The notes beneath the pieces are model-generated. The model did no database searches, was not told where the DNA came from, and saw only the letters and a program-made list of their open reading frames with translations. Both the position numbers and the translations under genes were made by a program. A DNA stretch of 64,000 nucleotides from positions 38,090,039 to 38,154,038 of the forward strand of contig JANAVB010015600.1 of assembly GCA_029216955.1 (NCBI GenBank), written 5' to 3'. The stretch comes from Iris pallida (Eukaryota > Streptophyta > Magnoliopsida > Asparagales > Iridaceae). How positions within the stretch are numbered: the stretch's first letter is position 1; the number at the start of each line of letters is the position of its first letter. Positions 33,862-45,607 of this stretch are shown one piece after another.

Positions 33862-35211
33862 ACGACATTCTCTCCCGATCATCGAATCATGTACCCGCTG
33901 GTACCGCTGAACTCACATCCATAACATTTTAGATTATCGAGTCATGTACTGGCTGGTGCCGCTGAACTCACCTCCATATTTTCTTCAGATAATCGAGTCA
34001 TGTACCCGCTGGTGCCGCTGAACTCACACTTTCTCAGTATTCTAAATTACCGAGTTATGTACCCGCTGGTGCCTCTGAACTCACATTCCGGTCACTATTT
34101 CAGATAGTAAGTCACATATGATTATACCTCTGAACTTTATTCCTGGAAGAGATCCTCCCTCATGATCCACTACCCGCGCTCCCAGTGCACAAAAAGGGTA
34201 ATCGATCCATAAATTTCCGAAACGACCATGTCCTCATTACCTCTGAGTCGTTTTCACTTCAACCAAAAACAAACCGCCCCCTCGCATAGAACTTCCACAT
34301 TCTCCTACCTCTGAGTCGTTCTATGTACCCCCTCTTCATTGAGCCCACTCCTGCCATGTCCTTATTACCTCTGAGTGGGAAGGCTCCGTCGAAGAAACCT
34401 TCATGCTTGCCATGTCCCCATTACCTCTGAGTAAGTATGTCGGTTCCCTTTCAACCTATTATCTGTACCCACAACCGGAGTACGACAAGGATAATAGGTC
34501 CACAAATGTCCTCTGTTGACCACAAATGTCCTCTATTGACCACAAATGTCCTCTGTTGACCACAAATGTCCTCTGTTGACCACAAATGTCCTCTGTTGAC
34601 CACAAACGTCCTCTGTTGACTACAAATGTCCTCAGTTGACCACAAATGTCCGCTGTTGACCACGAATATCTTTCGTGAAGTCTCTCCTGCCATGTCCTCA
34701 TTACCTCTGAGCAGGAAGATTCTACTGTAAAACCCTCATGCTTGCCATGTCCTCATAACCTCTGAGCAAATATGTTGGTTTCCTTTCATCCTATTATCCG
34801 TATCTTGAACCAGGATACGCCAAGGATAATAGGTCCACAAATATCCCTTGCTAAGCTTCTTAGCATAAATCCACCATCTCACGATGCCCCGGGAGCCCTG
34901 CTGCTCTACGGCATTCTTTTTTCCAATAACGAGAGCACCCATGATCACTTTGCCATGGCTGTTCCGGATATCCTGACCAAACTTATTATCCGTACCTAAA
35001 ACCAAGGTATGCCTAGGGTAACAGGTCCACAAATAATCCCCCAGTAAGTCCAGTTCCACAAACACCGCAAGTACAAGAAAGAGAAGATGAGTTGAAACAT
35101 GCTCATTCATTCAAAATTCAAAGTGCTACATCATTTAGGATCACATCCTTTACAAAATCAAAATAAAAAGACGAAAAAGAAAACAACAGCAAAAGAAAAA
35201 CAGAAAGTTGA
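33862..35211 (+). repeat. TatB 3' non-coding region: hairpin modules and 20-bp tandem repeat
   Basis: Uninterrupted counterpart of TatA 7555-7965 plus 18614-19437. About eleven CATGT...ACC[GT]CTGA hairpins, e.g. GAAACGAC 34219-34226 with GTCGTTTT 34247-34254. Two-stem hairpins lie at 34171-34200, 34455-34498, 34790-34833 (outer CCTATTATCC/GGATAATAGG, inner GTATC/GATAC) and 34986-35021. The 20-bp tandem repeat CACAAATGTCCTCTGTTGAC has eight copies plus a partial one at 34501-34669, two more than in TatA. No sense coding sequence. Confidence 0.8.
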
Positions 35212-38200
35212 TCACTGCTCCGGGGCACATAACGCCGTGAGACGGTCCGTCAGCAAGGCAACTGACCGCTCAAACCTATGGGTAGCTCGACGCTCCGCCT
35301 CTCGAGTCAGCACCGCCTCGTCCTCCAGTTGAGCATGGGCTTGCCAGTTATCCTCGAACCTCTTAAAGGCCCGCTCCAGGTTGACAGAAGATCGGGAAAC
35401 CCTCTCGGCCTCCCGAGCAATCGACTCCTGTTCCGCACGAGCAGCCTCCATCTCTGACTCTAAGAAGGTCAACTCCCTCTAGAGTGCGAGAATCCGCTCC
35501 TTCGTGTCAGCGATTCCACGAGAAGCAGACTCTTCCCGAGACCGACAAGCCTGACTTCGACGACCCAGCCTGTCATACGAAGCGGAGAACTTGTCAAGGT
35601 CTCCCTGCACAACTGGCCCGGCAGTATCTCGAGCGAGCTTGATCCTATCTCGAGCAGCAATGAGGAAGCCCCGCTCCCGTTCAATCGCAGCAGGCAAGCC
35701 CGCCTGCCGTATCGCTAGCAATTGGGTCACAAGCTGATCAGCCTCTGCCAACTTAGGCTCTAGGAGTGCAGCCAACCCCACCCCGCCAGGAAGAGACTTC
35801 AAAGTTGCAACCTGACCCCGAGCGCACCGCAGAGACAGAGTAAAAGGGGTCCCCCGTTCTACAGCAGCATCTATGCCCCTCTTTAAATGGCGATAGAAGC
35901 TGTCGACCACATCCTGTGTCACCTCGTCCAGAGCCTCCGAGGAAGCCGGTGTCAACGGGAGTGTAGCCGGCAACGCTGAAGAAGACGCAACAGAATTTGT
36001 CGCTCCTGCCACAAGAGAAACAAACTCCGAACAGAAGGACGCATGAACAGCGGCCAACTCCTCTTCAGCGGCCCGCAGAACTTGAATGCTCGGCAGGGTC
36101 GAGAGGTCAATCTCCGAAGCCGTATAATCAGTAGAGGATGAGGTGGAGACCATCGCCAGCTTCATTCCCATCTGCCCGGGGCTGGTGGGAGGCCCCTCGA
36201 CATGAGACGGCGAAGGAGAGGAAACGCTCCTTTCTCCCAGATCGCGACAGGCCGAGCCTTCTCCAAGAACATCTGCGGTGGAAAGTAAAGGGTCAGGACC
36301 TGTAGGGCCAAGGAAGCCATGAATCGATTTGACCCGGAGGATATGTTGATAGAGCAAATAAGCCCCCTCACTAGTCAATATTTGGCTTATCTTACCAGTG
36401 GAGGAGTGTGGAGGCTGAGGTTCCCCTACAGCCACCACAGCCTCTTCACCAGCAGTCTCCGAGTCAGGTATAATAGACTCCTCCGCCCCTGCACCCTTGG
36501 GAGGGGATGCAACGAGATCGGCGTCGCCTTGCTGAAGTTCAGCGATCTCGAAGACGGGCCCGAGGAAACCTTCGTCACCCCGGGCGGAGGCCTCAGCAAC
36601 CTGGGAGCTCCCAGTCGCCGCTGAGAGAGCCCCCATAGAAAGGACCGCGGCACACATGTCGCTAATCAAAGCAGCAAGGGCCGGATCAACTCCAGGGACA
36701 GCAGACGGTTCAGGAGAGCCTGGTTCGTCAGACGCCTACAAAGAAAAAAATGGTCAGGTCATATCTCCGAGAGAAAAAGAAAGCCACAACAAGGAGATAG
36801 CTCCAAAATAGGCTTACCTCCGGGACATCGTCATCATCCTCACCCCTCTCCGTAATAAGTAGCCTACGAGGTCCGACCACCGCTCTCTTTACAGAAAAGT
36901 CTACTCCTCCACCAGTAGACTCACGCCTGCCTCGCTTACGCGAGGGACCAGGCACGACAGGCGGTAGTTCTACCCGCACCACCTCCTATACAGGTGGCAA
37001 CTGATCTACCGCCTCATCTAATACGACCGACGGTTGATCCGTCATCATCTCATCTGCCATGATGGGCGGTTGACCCGCCTCTGCTTCACCACCAGAAGAG
37101 AGAGTCCTCGTCGTCCAGCTCGTTGTCTTCCTCAATTGTGTCAAAGGATTCGGAATCGGGCGTAGGAACTCTATTCGTCCCTTTCTTCTTTGCCCTCGAC
37201 ACCGTAGCCTTCTCCGCCAGACGAGTGTCCACGATGAAGCTAGTCCTCGGGTCAAAATCGAGAGGAGGCTGATTTGTCGTAACATGATATAAGGCCGTCA
37301 TATGCAAGATTTCCCCTATCACATTTGCTGCAGAAACCGAGAAGCTAGTTCGAGTATGACAAGTGTCATAGTAGCTCCACGCTCTAATACCACGAGAATG
37401 CTACCCTCAAATCCCAGGCAGGAACTGGGACGCCCAAGGAATAGTTGACTGTACCCAAATTGACGGGCAAACCTACTAGGCAAATAGGGCTCCAGGTACA
37501 CGGTATTGCGATTGCGATAAACTAAATGCGCCGGGCGAATGTTGCGCAACCAGAAACGCATCTTCTCAGGTAAGAAATGAGGAGATCCAACGCCATCAAC
37601 ATGGACATTCCTCACTTCCTGGTCGGTAAAACGGGGAACGGACACGAAGAAATCATATCCGTCCGCCCTCGCCAGCATCCTCCGACACACCGGCATGGTA
37701 CTATATTCCCAAGGCTGATGACGGTGTCTGAAAAGAAAAGCGTCATCGTCCGTAACGCCGTCTCCCATTCCAGGCCTCATCAAAGACCGATAATGCAATA
37801 GCAGCCATCCCAACAAATAATGATAAGGCAGCTCTATACGTTCAAAGTCCATCGCTACGTCACGAACGATGACCTTGGACGAGAAGGTACGAAGACCATG
37901 CTGAATGCTGTACACCATAGCGGGAAGAAGAGCCAGCCTGACCCCAAAGGCTAACTTCACAGCGAAAAGAATAAAGTGACGGCCGATCCTCTCAATAGTA
38001 CCTGCCCCTCCTGAGACCACACAATTGTGCAGCCATACCATTAAAAACCCTGCCAAGAGTGCCTTCTCTGACAGCCGCCGAGTACTATAATAAAAATAGC
38101 TGAAGGAGTCAATCTGGCTCCCAAATTTGTCACCCTTAGACTTCGACCTCCTAGCAGTCGACACCAAGTCTTCTACTTCCCTAGGAGTTTAACGATCTCG

Positions 38201-39982
38201 GGAAGTAACTCGGCCAGCAGTACTGAATTTGAAGAGATATGAGACCCAAGAGTTGGTATGGGGAGCGTCCCCTTCCGAGCTATCATTTTTCTAGATAGTC
38301 GTTCGGTGACAGGTGCTATGATGACACAACAGTTCTTGATACACAGTGACAAAGCCTGGGAATCGTCGATCCAAATCCTGGAACTCCTCATTTGTCGGAG
38401 TGTACGCTTCGAAGGGTTCGTCTCCCCAGGGGAGCTTGGAGACAGCATACATCTCATGAAGAGCGAGCCCCAACTCCCCTACAGGTGTAAAGAAAGTTCC
38501 TGTCCGATGATTATACATCTCCAGAAGGGCCATAAATAACGACTTATTAACGGGCAATCCGTGGCTGGTACCCCGGATAGCATCATAAAGGTTGACTTCT
38601 CGCAAAAATTCCCCTTAGTTCCACAGAATCCACGAGGTCAGGTTAGCCCACGGGGGAATGTGGTGTAACCAGCTCGGCAGCACCAATCTGCCAACAGGAT
38701 AGGACCCTTTGTGAGCAAGCTGGCTCAGGAAGGTATCAGCCTGAGAGAATAAGAAGTTAGGACCGGGTGTGTTGATAAAGGTACCCGGAGCTAACCCTAT
38801 CACAGATCGACTGGCCGGATCCTTGACCGCACGTACTGAACCAGTAGTTTTGTTGTAACGGATGTTACCAACAAACATCCCGATCTGGTGGGAGTGAGGG
38901 ATTCTGTCATCTGTCTATCCAATAAGATCATGTTGAACCACGCAAAAAGGAAATGACGCTTCATAATGGAGATGTGAATCGGCATCCCGTCCAGATTAAA
39001 ATCCTAACTCTCGAAAACATCCAGCACTCGGAAGTTTTCTATGATCAACGCATCCCCAAAGAGGAAAACCGGCCTCAGATGCTTCCCATTAGGCTTTCCG
39101 GAGCTCATCATGTCACTAAGGAATTGGAAAGATTAAACCCTGATAGCATTTAGTCGCTCCAAAGGTTCATTAACAAGGAGCTGCTCGGACACTTGACGAA
39201 CTAAATCGTCCCGTCGCACATCCATGGAAAACTGATTCGAGCCAACCAGAAGTGCCCCCGCAGGATTTACTGGCAGATTCACTGAAGAAAGACAAAAGAA
39301 ACAAGGTCAAAAAAGATAACCGAAACACAAACTACTTGATGCTTATGTGGCTTAGCTCAGCATAGCCTCATGCGTCTCAGTTTGAAAGAGCTCATACGGT
39401 TCAGTTCGAATGAGCTTATACGGCTCGGTTCGAAATGAGCATATGCGGTTCAGTTTGGATGAGCTTATACGGTCCAATTCGAATAAGCTTATGTGGTTCG
39501 GCTCGAAATAGGCTTATGCGATTCAGTGCGGATGAGCTTATGCGATCTAGTTCGAATGATCTTATGCGGTTTAGTTCGAAATAGGCTTATGCGGCTCAGT
39601 TTGAAAAAGCTCATGCGGTCCAGTACAGATGAGCTTATGCGGCCCTAATGATGAAGTAGTTATGCGACTGCAAACAACAACTTTCATGCGGCTCAGGCCT
39701 GGGTCATATCCTATACGGCTCGAACACGAGTCGGACACGCAGCACACTTGGAAATACAGGCTCGCACATAAGATATACGGCGTAGCCATGACAGTTCATG
39801 TCGATGGTCCTACCAGCAATAGGCGGGTGAACGTCGGGGTGAAAAATAGGCACGTCAGTCGGCGGAGGAGCCGCCACGTTCGCCGCCGCAGTCGATGAAG
39901 ACGCGGCCTTCTTGCCCTTCGCTGCCGCAGACGACGACGTGGCCTTCTTGTCCGTAGCAGCGGTAGTCTTCTTGGGAGCCAT
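35212..39982 (-). pseudogene. TatB antisense gene resembling plant mobile domain (PMD) proteins, four exons
   Basis: Gene opposite to the element's sense transcript. Model: exon 1 39814-39982 (ATG at 39982, Lys/Ala/Ser-rich), intron 1 39282-39813, exon 2 36818-39281, intron 2 36736-36817 (donor GTAAGCC, pyrimidine-rich acceptor ending TTTGTAG), exon 3 36396-36735, intron 3 36300-36395 (donor GTAAGATAAG), exon 4 35212-36299. Exon 2 has PMD-family landmarks: LALHEMYAVSKLPWG, RTFSSKV, IRPAHLVYRNRNTVYLE, SRFARQFGYSQ. Exon 4 looks coiled-coil. It is broken by at least six stops and about three frameshifts, including TAG 35479 and TAA 38612. PMD is known in plant transposons and in the host MAIN/MAIL proteins; the assignment is from memory of motifs, and a function in the element is unknown. 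Confidence 0.72.
39282..39813 (-). repeat. Intron 1 of TatB antisense gene, holding a roughly 30-bp degenerate motif array
   Basis: Donor GTAGGACC at 39813 and acceptor CTTTCTTCAG at 39282, phase 1. About 16 copies of CTTATGCGGCTCAG-like units spaced roughly 28-33 bp fill 39360-39790 (plus-strand reading). The same core occurs in the LTRs. Confidence 0.7.
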
Positions 39983-40409
39983 TGCCGATCGTTGATGGAA
40001 GAAGACGAAAAGGAAGTCGGCAACAAGGAGTTCGAGCAACGAGAGAAGGTAAAGAAACCCTCAAAGAATAAATTACTCCTATTTATAGGCGAAGGAGGCT
40101 CATAAATCAACAAACGCCTCGATCCACACGCCGCCTAAAAGAATAAGGGCAAAATGCTTCGGTCAAAGCAAAACTGACCCTTGAGATCCTCCCCCAAAAG
40201 GTGGCGTTAATTCAAAAAAACGAATCAAGGGCATTTAATGCAGAAGATTTGCACACGTGGTTGGGACACGTGGCAAAAAGTCTATGCGGCCTAACAGTTC
40301 ATGCGGCCAGATAAATCCATGCGGCTGAACCATCTATGCGGTTAGCAAAGGCCATGCTTCTTATTCAAAGTATTTCAATTTTACAAATTGAAAACTTTGA
40401 ATGGGGTCC
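39983..40409. other. Antisense promoter region and polypurine tract of TatB
   Basis: Between the antisense start and the 3' LTR. Contains the antisense TATA box, four ATGCGG-like motifs (40280-40345) and, at 40396-40409, TTTGAATGGGGTCC abutting the LTR, the sense polypurine tract. No ORF of note. Confidence 0.65.
40080..40087 (-). promoter_or_regulatory. TATA box of TatB antisense gene
   Basis: Minus-strand TATAAATA (CTATAAATAGGAG), about 100 bp upstream of the antisense ATG at 39982. TatA has the same box at 45705-45712, also about 100 bp from its start position. Conserved placement supports a dedicated antisense promoter. Confidence 0.65.
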
Positions 40410-41815
40410 TGTAGAAGCATGGAAAATATCAGAATGATGCTCCATGCGGGTCGGAACAGGAGAACTCCATACGGCTCATACAGGGGCAGTCCCATGTGGT
40501 TCGGAGAGACTCTCAGTCTCATGCGGCTCGGAGTAGGAGAATCCATACGGCTTACATAGGGACAGTCCCATGCGGTTCAAAGAGTCTCCCAATCTCATGC
40601 GGCTCGAAAGTATATGCGTCTCATAAACGACCAACAGAGAGATGCGGCTCGATCAATACCACGTGTCCCCGTTGGATCCCTTCACACAGCTGGCCATCAA
40701 GTAATGGCCTTATTTAATGCTCTGATTTGACAGCTGACGGCTTTGGCATAAAGTGCCATGATGGTCTTGTCGTAATGACAGGCTCTTCGGGAACAGGAGA
40801 AAATCTCTGACACGATCCAAGATTGCCACGTGGCTATTCCCATGAGGCTCAATTGAAGAACAGCTTCATGCGGTTGGCAGGAATCATCTTTCTGCGGCTC
40901 ACCAAGAAGCTATCCCATGCGGCTCGGAAGTACTATACCTATGCGGCTCACCAAGAAGCCATCCCATGCGGCTCGTAAGTACTATACCTATGCGGCTCAC
41001 TGAGACGCTGTCTCATGCGGTTCATAGATATCATGCAGCTCTGGCAGGGTCCACCATTAAGACACGTGGCAGAGATTTAATTGTCTCCATGACTTGACAG
41101 CTGGTAGCAGGGTAATTATGGGACGCGTGGTTTTAAATCAATCAGAGATTTACCAGATCCCAATAACCATATTTAACGTTATTCTCATAATTAATGAGAT
41201 CAGGGCATATCACCCGTGATCAAGCCAATGGGACACGTGGTGAGAGATCCAAGCTTGACACAACCAATCATGAAGATTTAAAGCAATCAGCATTAATCAT
41301 TCACAGGATTCAATACTATCCCCATTTATGGCCCAGATCCTTCACGCTTAAGACTAATGGTCCAGATTGATTAAACATCAGACCGCCGCCACTTTGAGAA
41401 TGGGTAATCATCCAAACCCTAATGATGCCCCCACTCCTATAAATAAGCAAGGTGCCATTCCCTTGCGATATATACAGAGAGACTCTCCCAATAATCAGAG
41501 AGAAAATACACAGAGAGAGAGAGAAGCCAGAAGAGTAATAGAGGGAGAGCCAGAAGAGCATTTCTTCATCAACGCCAACCATCTCTTCACAGGAGCCAAG
41601 ACTGCATACCGATCGTCCAAGGAGTAAGGCAGGGCTGCCGTCGCCTTTCCGAGCCTCTATCGTCACCCCCCAGAATCTAAAATAAACAATTGTACTTAGA
41701 CTGCTGTACCTAGCTTTTCGTCCCTAGGCTTTCTTTGTACAAGTGAGTTTGTAACGTGAAGTAAAAGTCCGGTCCTCCGATAATTGTTCTGTTCTTTTAT
41801 ATTTCATGGCAAACA
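40410..41815 (+). repeat. TatB 3' LTR (1406 bp)
   Basis: Direct repeat of 31513-32868, ending GGCAAACA. It is longer because a 49-bp unit carrying two ATGCGGCTC motifs is duplicated in tandem (40900-40948 and 40949-40997), while the 5' LTR has one copy. TATA box at 41438-41445. Confidence 0.9.
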
Positions 41816-44800
41816 ACGGCTAACTCTTCTTCCGCCACCCGAAGAGCCGGATGCTCGGCAGGGAGGAAAGGTTGACCCCCGAAACTATATTCGCAAAGGA
41901 GGACACAGGGAGCATCGTCCCTTGTCCCAGCTGCACTGCTACCTTGGACCCCGAGCTCGACCCAGACGGAGGTCCCACGATACAGGAAGGTTTCGTCAGA
42001 CCCTCTCCGGTAGGGTTCGATCCAGCAATATTCATCACTGGCGATGAAGGGTTGGGACCTGAACATCCAAAGTAACCATTAGTCGATATAATCTGAAAGA
42101 TAAGATGACGGAATACATAGGCTTATTCACGAGCTATGGTTTGATTTGTATTCTCGGGGGAAGAGCGTGGATGCGACGGCTCGTTCACAGCCGGCGTAGT
42201 TTCCCCACCCACAAAGTTATCATGTTGGGGTTCAGATGTCTCAGGGACAGGCGCGGTAAAGCCCCCGTCGCTCTGGATTGAGGTTCCAGCAAGGTAGGAA
42301 TCCTCGACCGCAACCGGAAGTACCCCATCAGTAATGATAGCGGTGCACACATCACTGACTAAATAAGACAGGACCGGGTCAGCCTCGGTAATCGGGTCCC
42401 GAGGAGCGAGCTCATCCGACGCCTATAAAGAACAAAAGGAACAAATGATTAGGCCATAACATAGAAGAAGAAGAAAGGAAACAGCTAAAGCCCAAATCAC
42501 CTCAGAAACAACGTCCACATCATCAACAAACAGCCTGCGACGTCTTACCGCGGCGTGCTTCGTGGAATAGGTTCGGTCATCAGCGGTAGTCACACGCCTG
42601 CTTCGTTTATGCGAAGGTCCAGGTACTGCAGATGGTTGATCCTCCACCCCCTCGTCAGACTAAGTAGACGGTTGACCCGCAGCCCTTTCATCCGGCATGA
42701 TAGGGGGTTGATTCCCAACTTCCTCATCCGAAGAATGCGATGAGTCATCGGCGTCTGGTTCGTCATCCTCCTTATCCGCCCTAGTGGACTCTGAGTCCGG
42801 CACAGGAACCCTGTTCGCCCCCCTCTTCTTCTTCTTGGACCCCTCTGGCTTCTCAGCCAAACTGGTGCCAGCGATGAAGCTAGTATTTATATCAAAATCA
42901 ACAGGAGGCTTGCTCGCTGCAACATGATAAAGGGCCGCTATGTACAAAATATCCCCCGCCATCCTGGCATCGGGGACTGAAAAGCTGGCCCGGGTATGGA
43001 CCGCATTATAATAATGCTAAGCCCGAACGCCATCGAGTACACTGCCCTCAAACCTCAAGCAAGCGCTAGGACGATCCAGGAACAATTGACTATATCCAAA
43101 CTGACGGGAAAATCTACTGGGCAGATAAGGCTCTAGGTATATGTTATTCCGGTATCGGTACACCAGGTGCGCAGGGCGGATGTTGCGTAACCATAGAAGC
43201 TTCTTCTCAGATAAAAGTTGGGGAGGATCAACGCCGTCGACATGTACTCCCCTCACTTCCCTGGGGGTAAATTGAGGAAGAGAGACAAAAAACTCGGGCC
43301 CGTCAACCCTCGCCAATGCCCTCCGACAGGCCGGCATAGTATCGTGTTCCCAAGGCTGGTGACGGTATTGAAAAATGAAGGCGTCGGCAGTAGTAACATC
43401 TTCTTCGGTTCCTGGCCTCATCAACGACCGGTAGTGCATTAATAACCACCCCATGAGGTAGTGGTATGGTAGTTCTATCCGTTCAAAGTCCATCGTCGTA
43501 TCACGAGCAATGACTTTAGATGAAAAGGTGCGGAGGCCGGGGTGTATGCTACACACCATAGCTGGAAGGAGCGCCAGTCTTACCTTAAAGACCAATTTTA
43601 CAGCAGGAAGAATGAAATAGCGGCTGATCCTTTCCATAGAACCCACGGCGCCTGCGACTACACAATTGCGTAGCCACACCATCAAGAACCTAGCTAAGAT
43701 CGATTTATCGGATATCTTCCGGGTACCATAGTGGAAGTAACAGAGGGAGTCAGTACGACTTCCAAATCGGTCACGGGTAGACCTCGACCTTTTGACCTTC
43801 AACATCATGTCCTTCACCTCCTCCGGGGTTTAAGGACTTCGAGACGAAACTCGGTCGGAGGGACGCAACATGAAAAGATACAAAATCCAGGCCGTAGTGT
43901 GAGGGGCGCTCCCTTCTGAGCTATTTTCTTTCTTGATAGCCATCTGGTGGCAGGCGCTATGATGGCACAACAGTTCTTGGTATACGGCGACGAAACTAGG
44001 AAATCATCGATCCAGGTCTTCGAATTCTTCGTTCGTCGGTATATATGCTTCAAAAGCTTCACCTCCCCACGGCAATCTAGAAACAGCATGCATCTCATGG
44101 AGAGCAAGCCCCAGCTCTCCTCCGGAGGCAAAGAAAGTCCCTGTACGCCGATTATACAGCTCCAAAAGAGCCATAAACAAAGGCTTGTTAATGGGCAACC
44201 CGTAGCAGGTACCCCTGACGGCGTAGTAGAGGTCAATTTCCCGAAGGTATTCTCCATACTTCCTCAAGATCCATGAGGTAAGATTAGCCCAGGTGTGAAT
44301 GGGGTTGATCCAGTTCAGCAGCGACAACCTGCCTACGGGATAAGACCCCTTGCGAGCGAGCTGATTCAGAAAAGTATCAGCTAGAGCGAAAGTAAAATTA
44401 GGGCCAGTCATGTTTACAAAAGTGCCAGGGAGCAGCCCCATCACAGTCTGACTCACTGATTCCTTGCCCGCACATACTAAACACGTACGCCTGTTGTAGT
44501 GGATGTTGCTCACAAACATTCTCGATTGGGTGGGAGTCAGGGAGCCCACCATTGCCCTGCCCAACGGTACCATGTTAAACCATGAGAGAGGATAATGCCG
44601 CTCCATCTCGGGGATATGGATCTCTACCCCGTCTACAGAAAAATCCCAGTGCTCTGAAACATCGAGCAATCGGTAGTTCTTTATGGAAAAGGCGTCCCCA
44701 AAGAGAAATGCCGGTTTCAGATATTCTCCATCCAGCTTCTCTGAATTCATCATGGAACAAAGAAAGTAGAAAGGTTGGTTGTTAATGGCAGCCACTCTCT

Positions 44801-45607
44801 TCCTAGGTTCATTAGCGGGAAGCTGATTCACTATACGACGGATTAAGTCATCAAGCCGCACGCCCACGGCGAACTGAGCTGAACCCACAAGAAGTTCTCC
44901 TGCTGGGTTGGTCGGGAGGTTCACTGAAAAAAAAGAAGAAGAGAGAAACAGGATTAAAAGATGGTTACTAAGCTCAAATTCCTGCTAGCCTATGCGGTTC
45001 AGATCAAATGAAGCCCTATGCGGCTCATTTCTTACGAGCCTATGCGGGTCAGATCAAATGAAGCCCTATGCGGCTCAAATTCGATTGAGTTCTAGATGAC
45101 ACAGCCCCAAGAGAGTTTATGAGGCCCGGCCAACACAGCCTCATACGGCCTAAGGCAATCGGGAATTCCAAATAATATTGGTTCAATGGCTCATGCGGAT
45201 CAATGGGACATATGCGGTTCTAAACCGAAAAGTTCAGGCAACATGCTATGCGGGTCAGTCTGTCAGAAGCTTATGCGGTTCCGTTCAAGGGAGACCCCAT
45301 ACGGTTTATATCTAGAAATTCAAATCCTTCTTATGCGGTCCAAATATGAGACATCGTCTATGCGGCTCGGATATGAGAGGGTAACGCAGTATATACGGCT
45401 CTATCATGCTCGAACTTGGGTGAAGGCTTGTGCATAAATATGCAATAGAGCCATAAATGCTTAGGATTCAGAAATAATCCAAATACAACCCTTACCATTA
45501 AGGGCAGGACGGACATCAGGGTGCACTGCGGACACAACAGCTGACAAAGAAGCCGTCTTCTTGCCCTTCGCGGCGGCAGAAGCAACTTTAGGGGATTTGG
45601 GGGCCAC
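41816..45607 (-). pseudogene. TatA antisense PMD-like gene, exons 1-3 and start of exon 4
   Basis: Homologue of the TatB antisense gene with the same exon plan: exon 1 45496-45607, intron 1 44924-45495 (donor GTAAGGG, long pyrimidine tract ending TTTTTTTTCAG), exon 2 42501-44923, intron 2 42423-42500, exon 3 42131-42422, intron 3 42059-42130 (donor GTGAATAAG), exon 4 from 42058. Splice phases (1, 0, 1) equal those of TatB. Exon 2 keeps one frame throughout, broken by TGA 44004, TAA about 43832, TAG 43017 and TAG 42660. PMD-like landmarks include LALHEMHAVSRLPWG and SRFSRQFGYSQ. The ATG is changed to GTG at 45607. Exon 4 continues at 31512 and 19766 beyond the nested insertions. Confidence 0.72.
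44924..45495 (-). repeat. Intron 1 of TatA antisense gene with ATGCGG motifs
   Basis: GT-AG, phase 1 intron of 572 bp, with about 14 ATGCGG-like motifs between 44990 and 45405, less regular than in TatB. Being antisense, this intron is not removed from the genomic RNA during retrotransposition, which explains why it is still present in both copies. Confidence 0.68.

Larger units (their letters stand above)
31513..41815 (+). mobile_element. TatB: Tat-lineage deletion derivative nested in TatA
   Basis: 10.3 kb Tat element inserted in the antisense gene of TatA. 5' LTR 31513-32868, internal 32869-40409, 3' LTR 40410-41815. Primer site, gag, protease, RT and both RNases H are missing: the 5' LTR is joined directly to integrase. 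Integrase, the structured 3' region, the antisense gene, the polypurine tract and both LTRs remain. By eye about 5% of sites differ between the first 290 bp of the LTRs, so it is older than Tekay-1. The loss may have occurred before or after insertion. Confidence 0.88.

Noticed and set aside
33862..35025. Hammerhead ribozyme or retrozyme for the repeated hairpins
   Set aside because: The conserved core lacks the CTGATGA and GAAA segments required for a hammerhead, and I could not fit another known self-cleaving fold.
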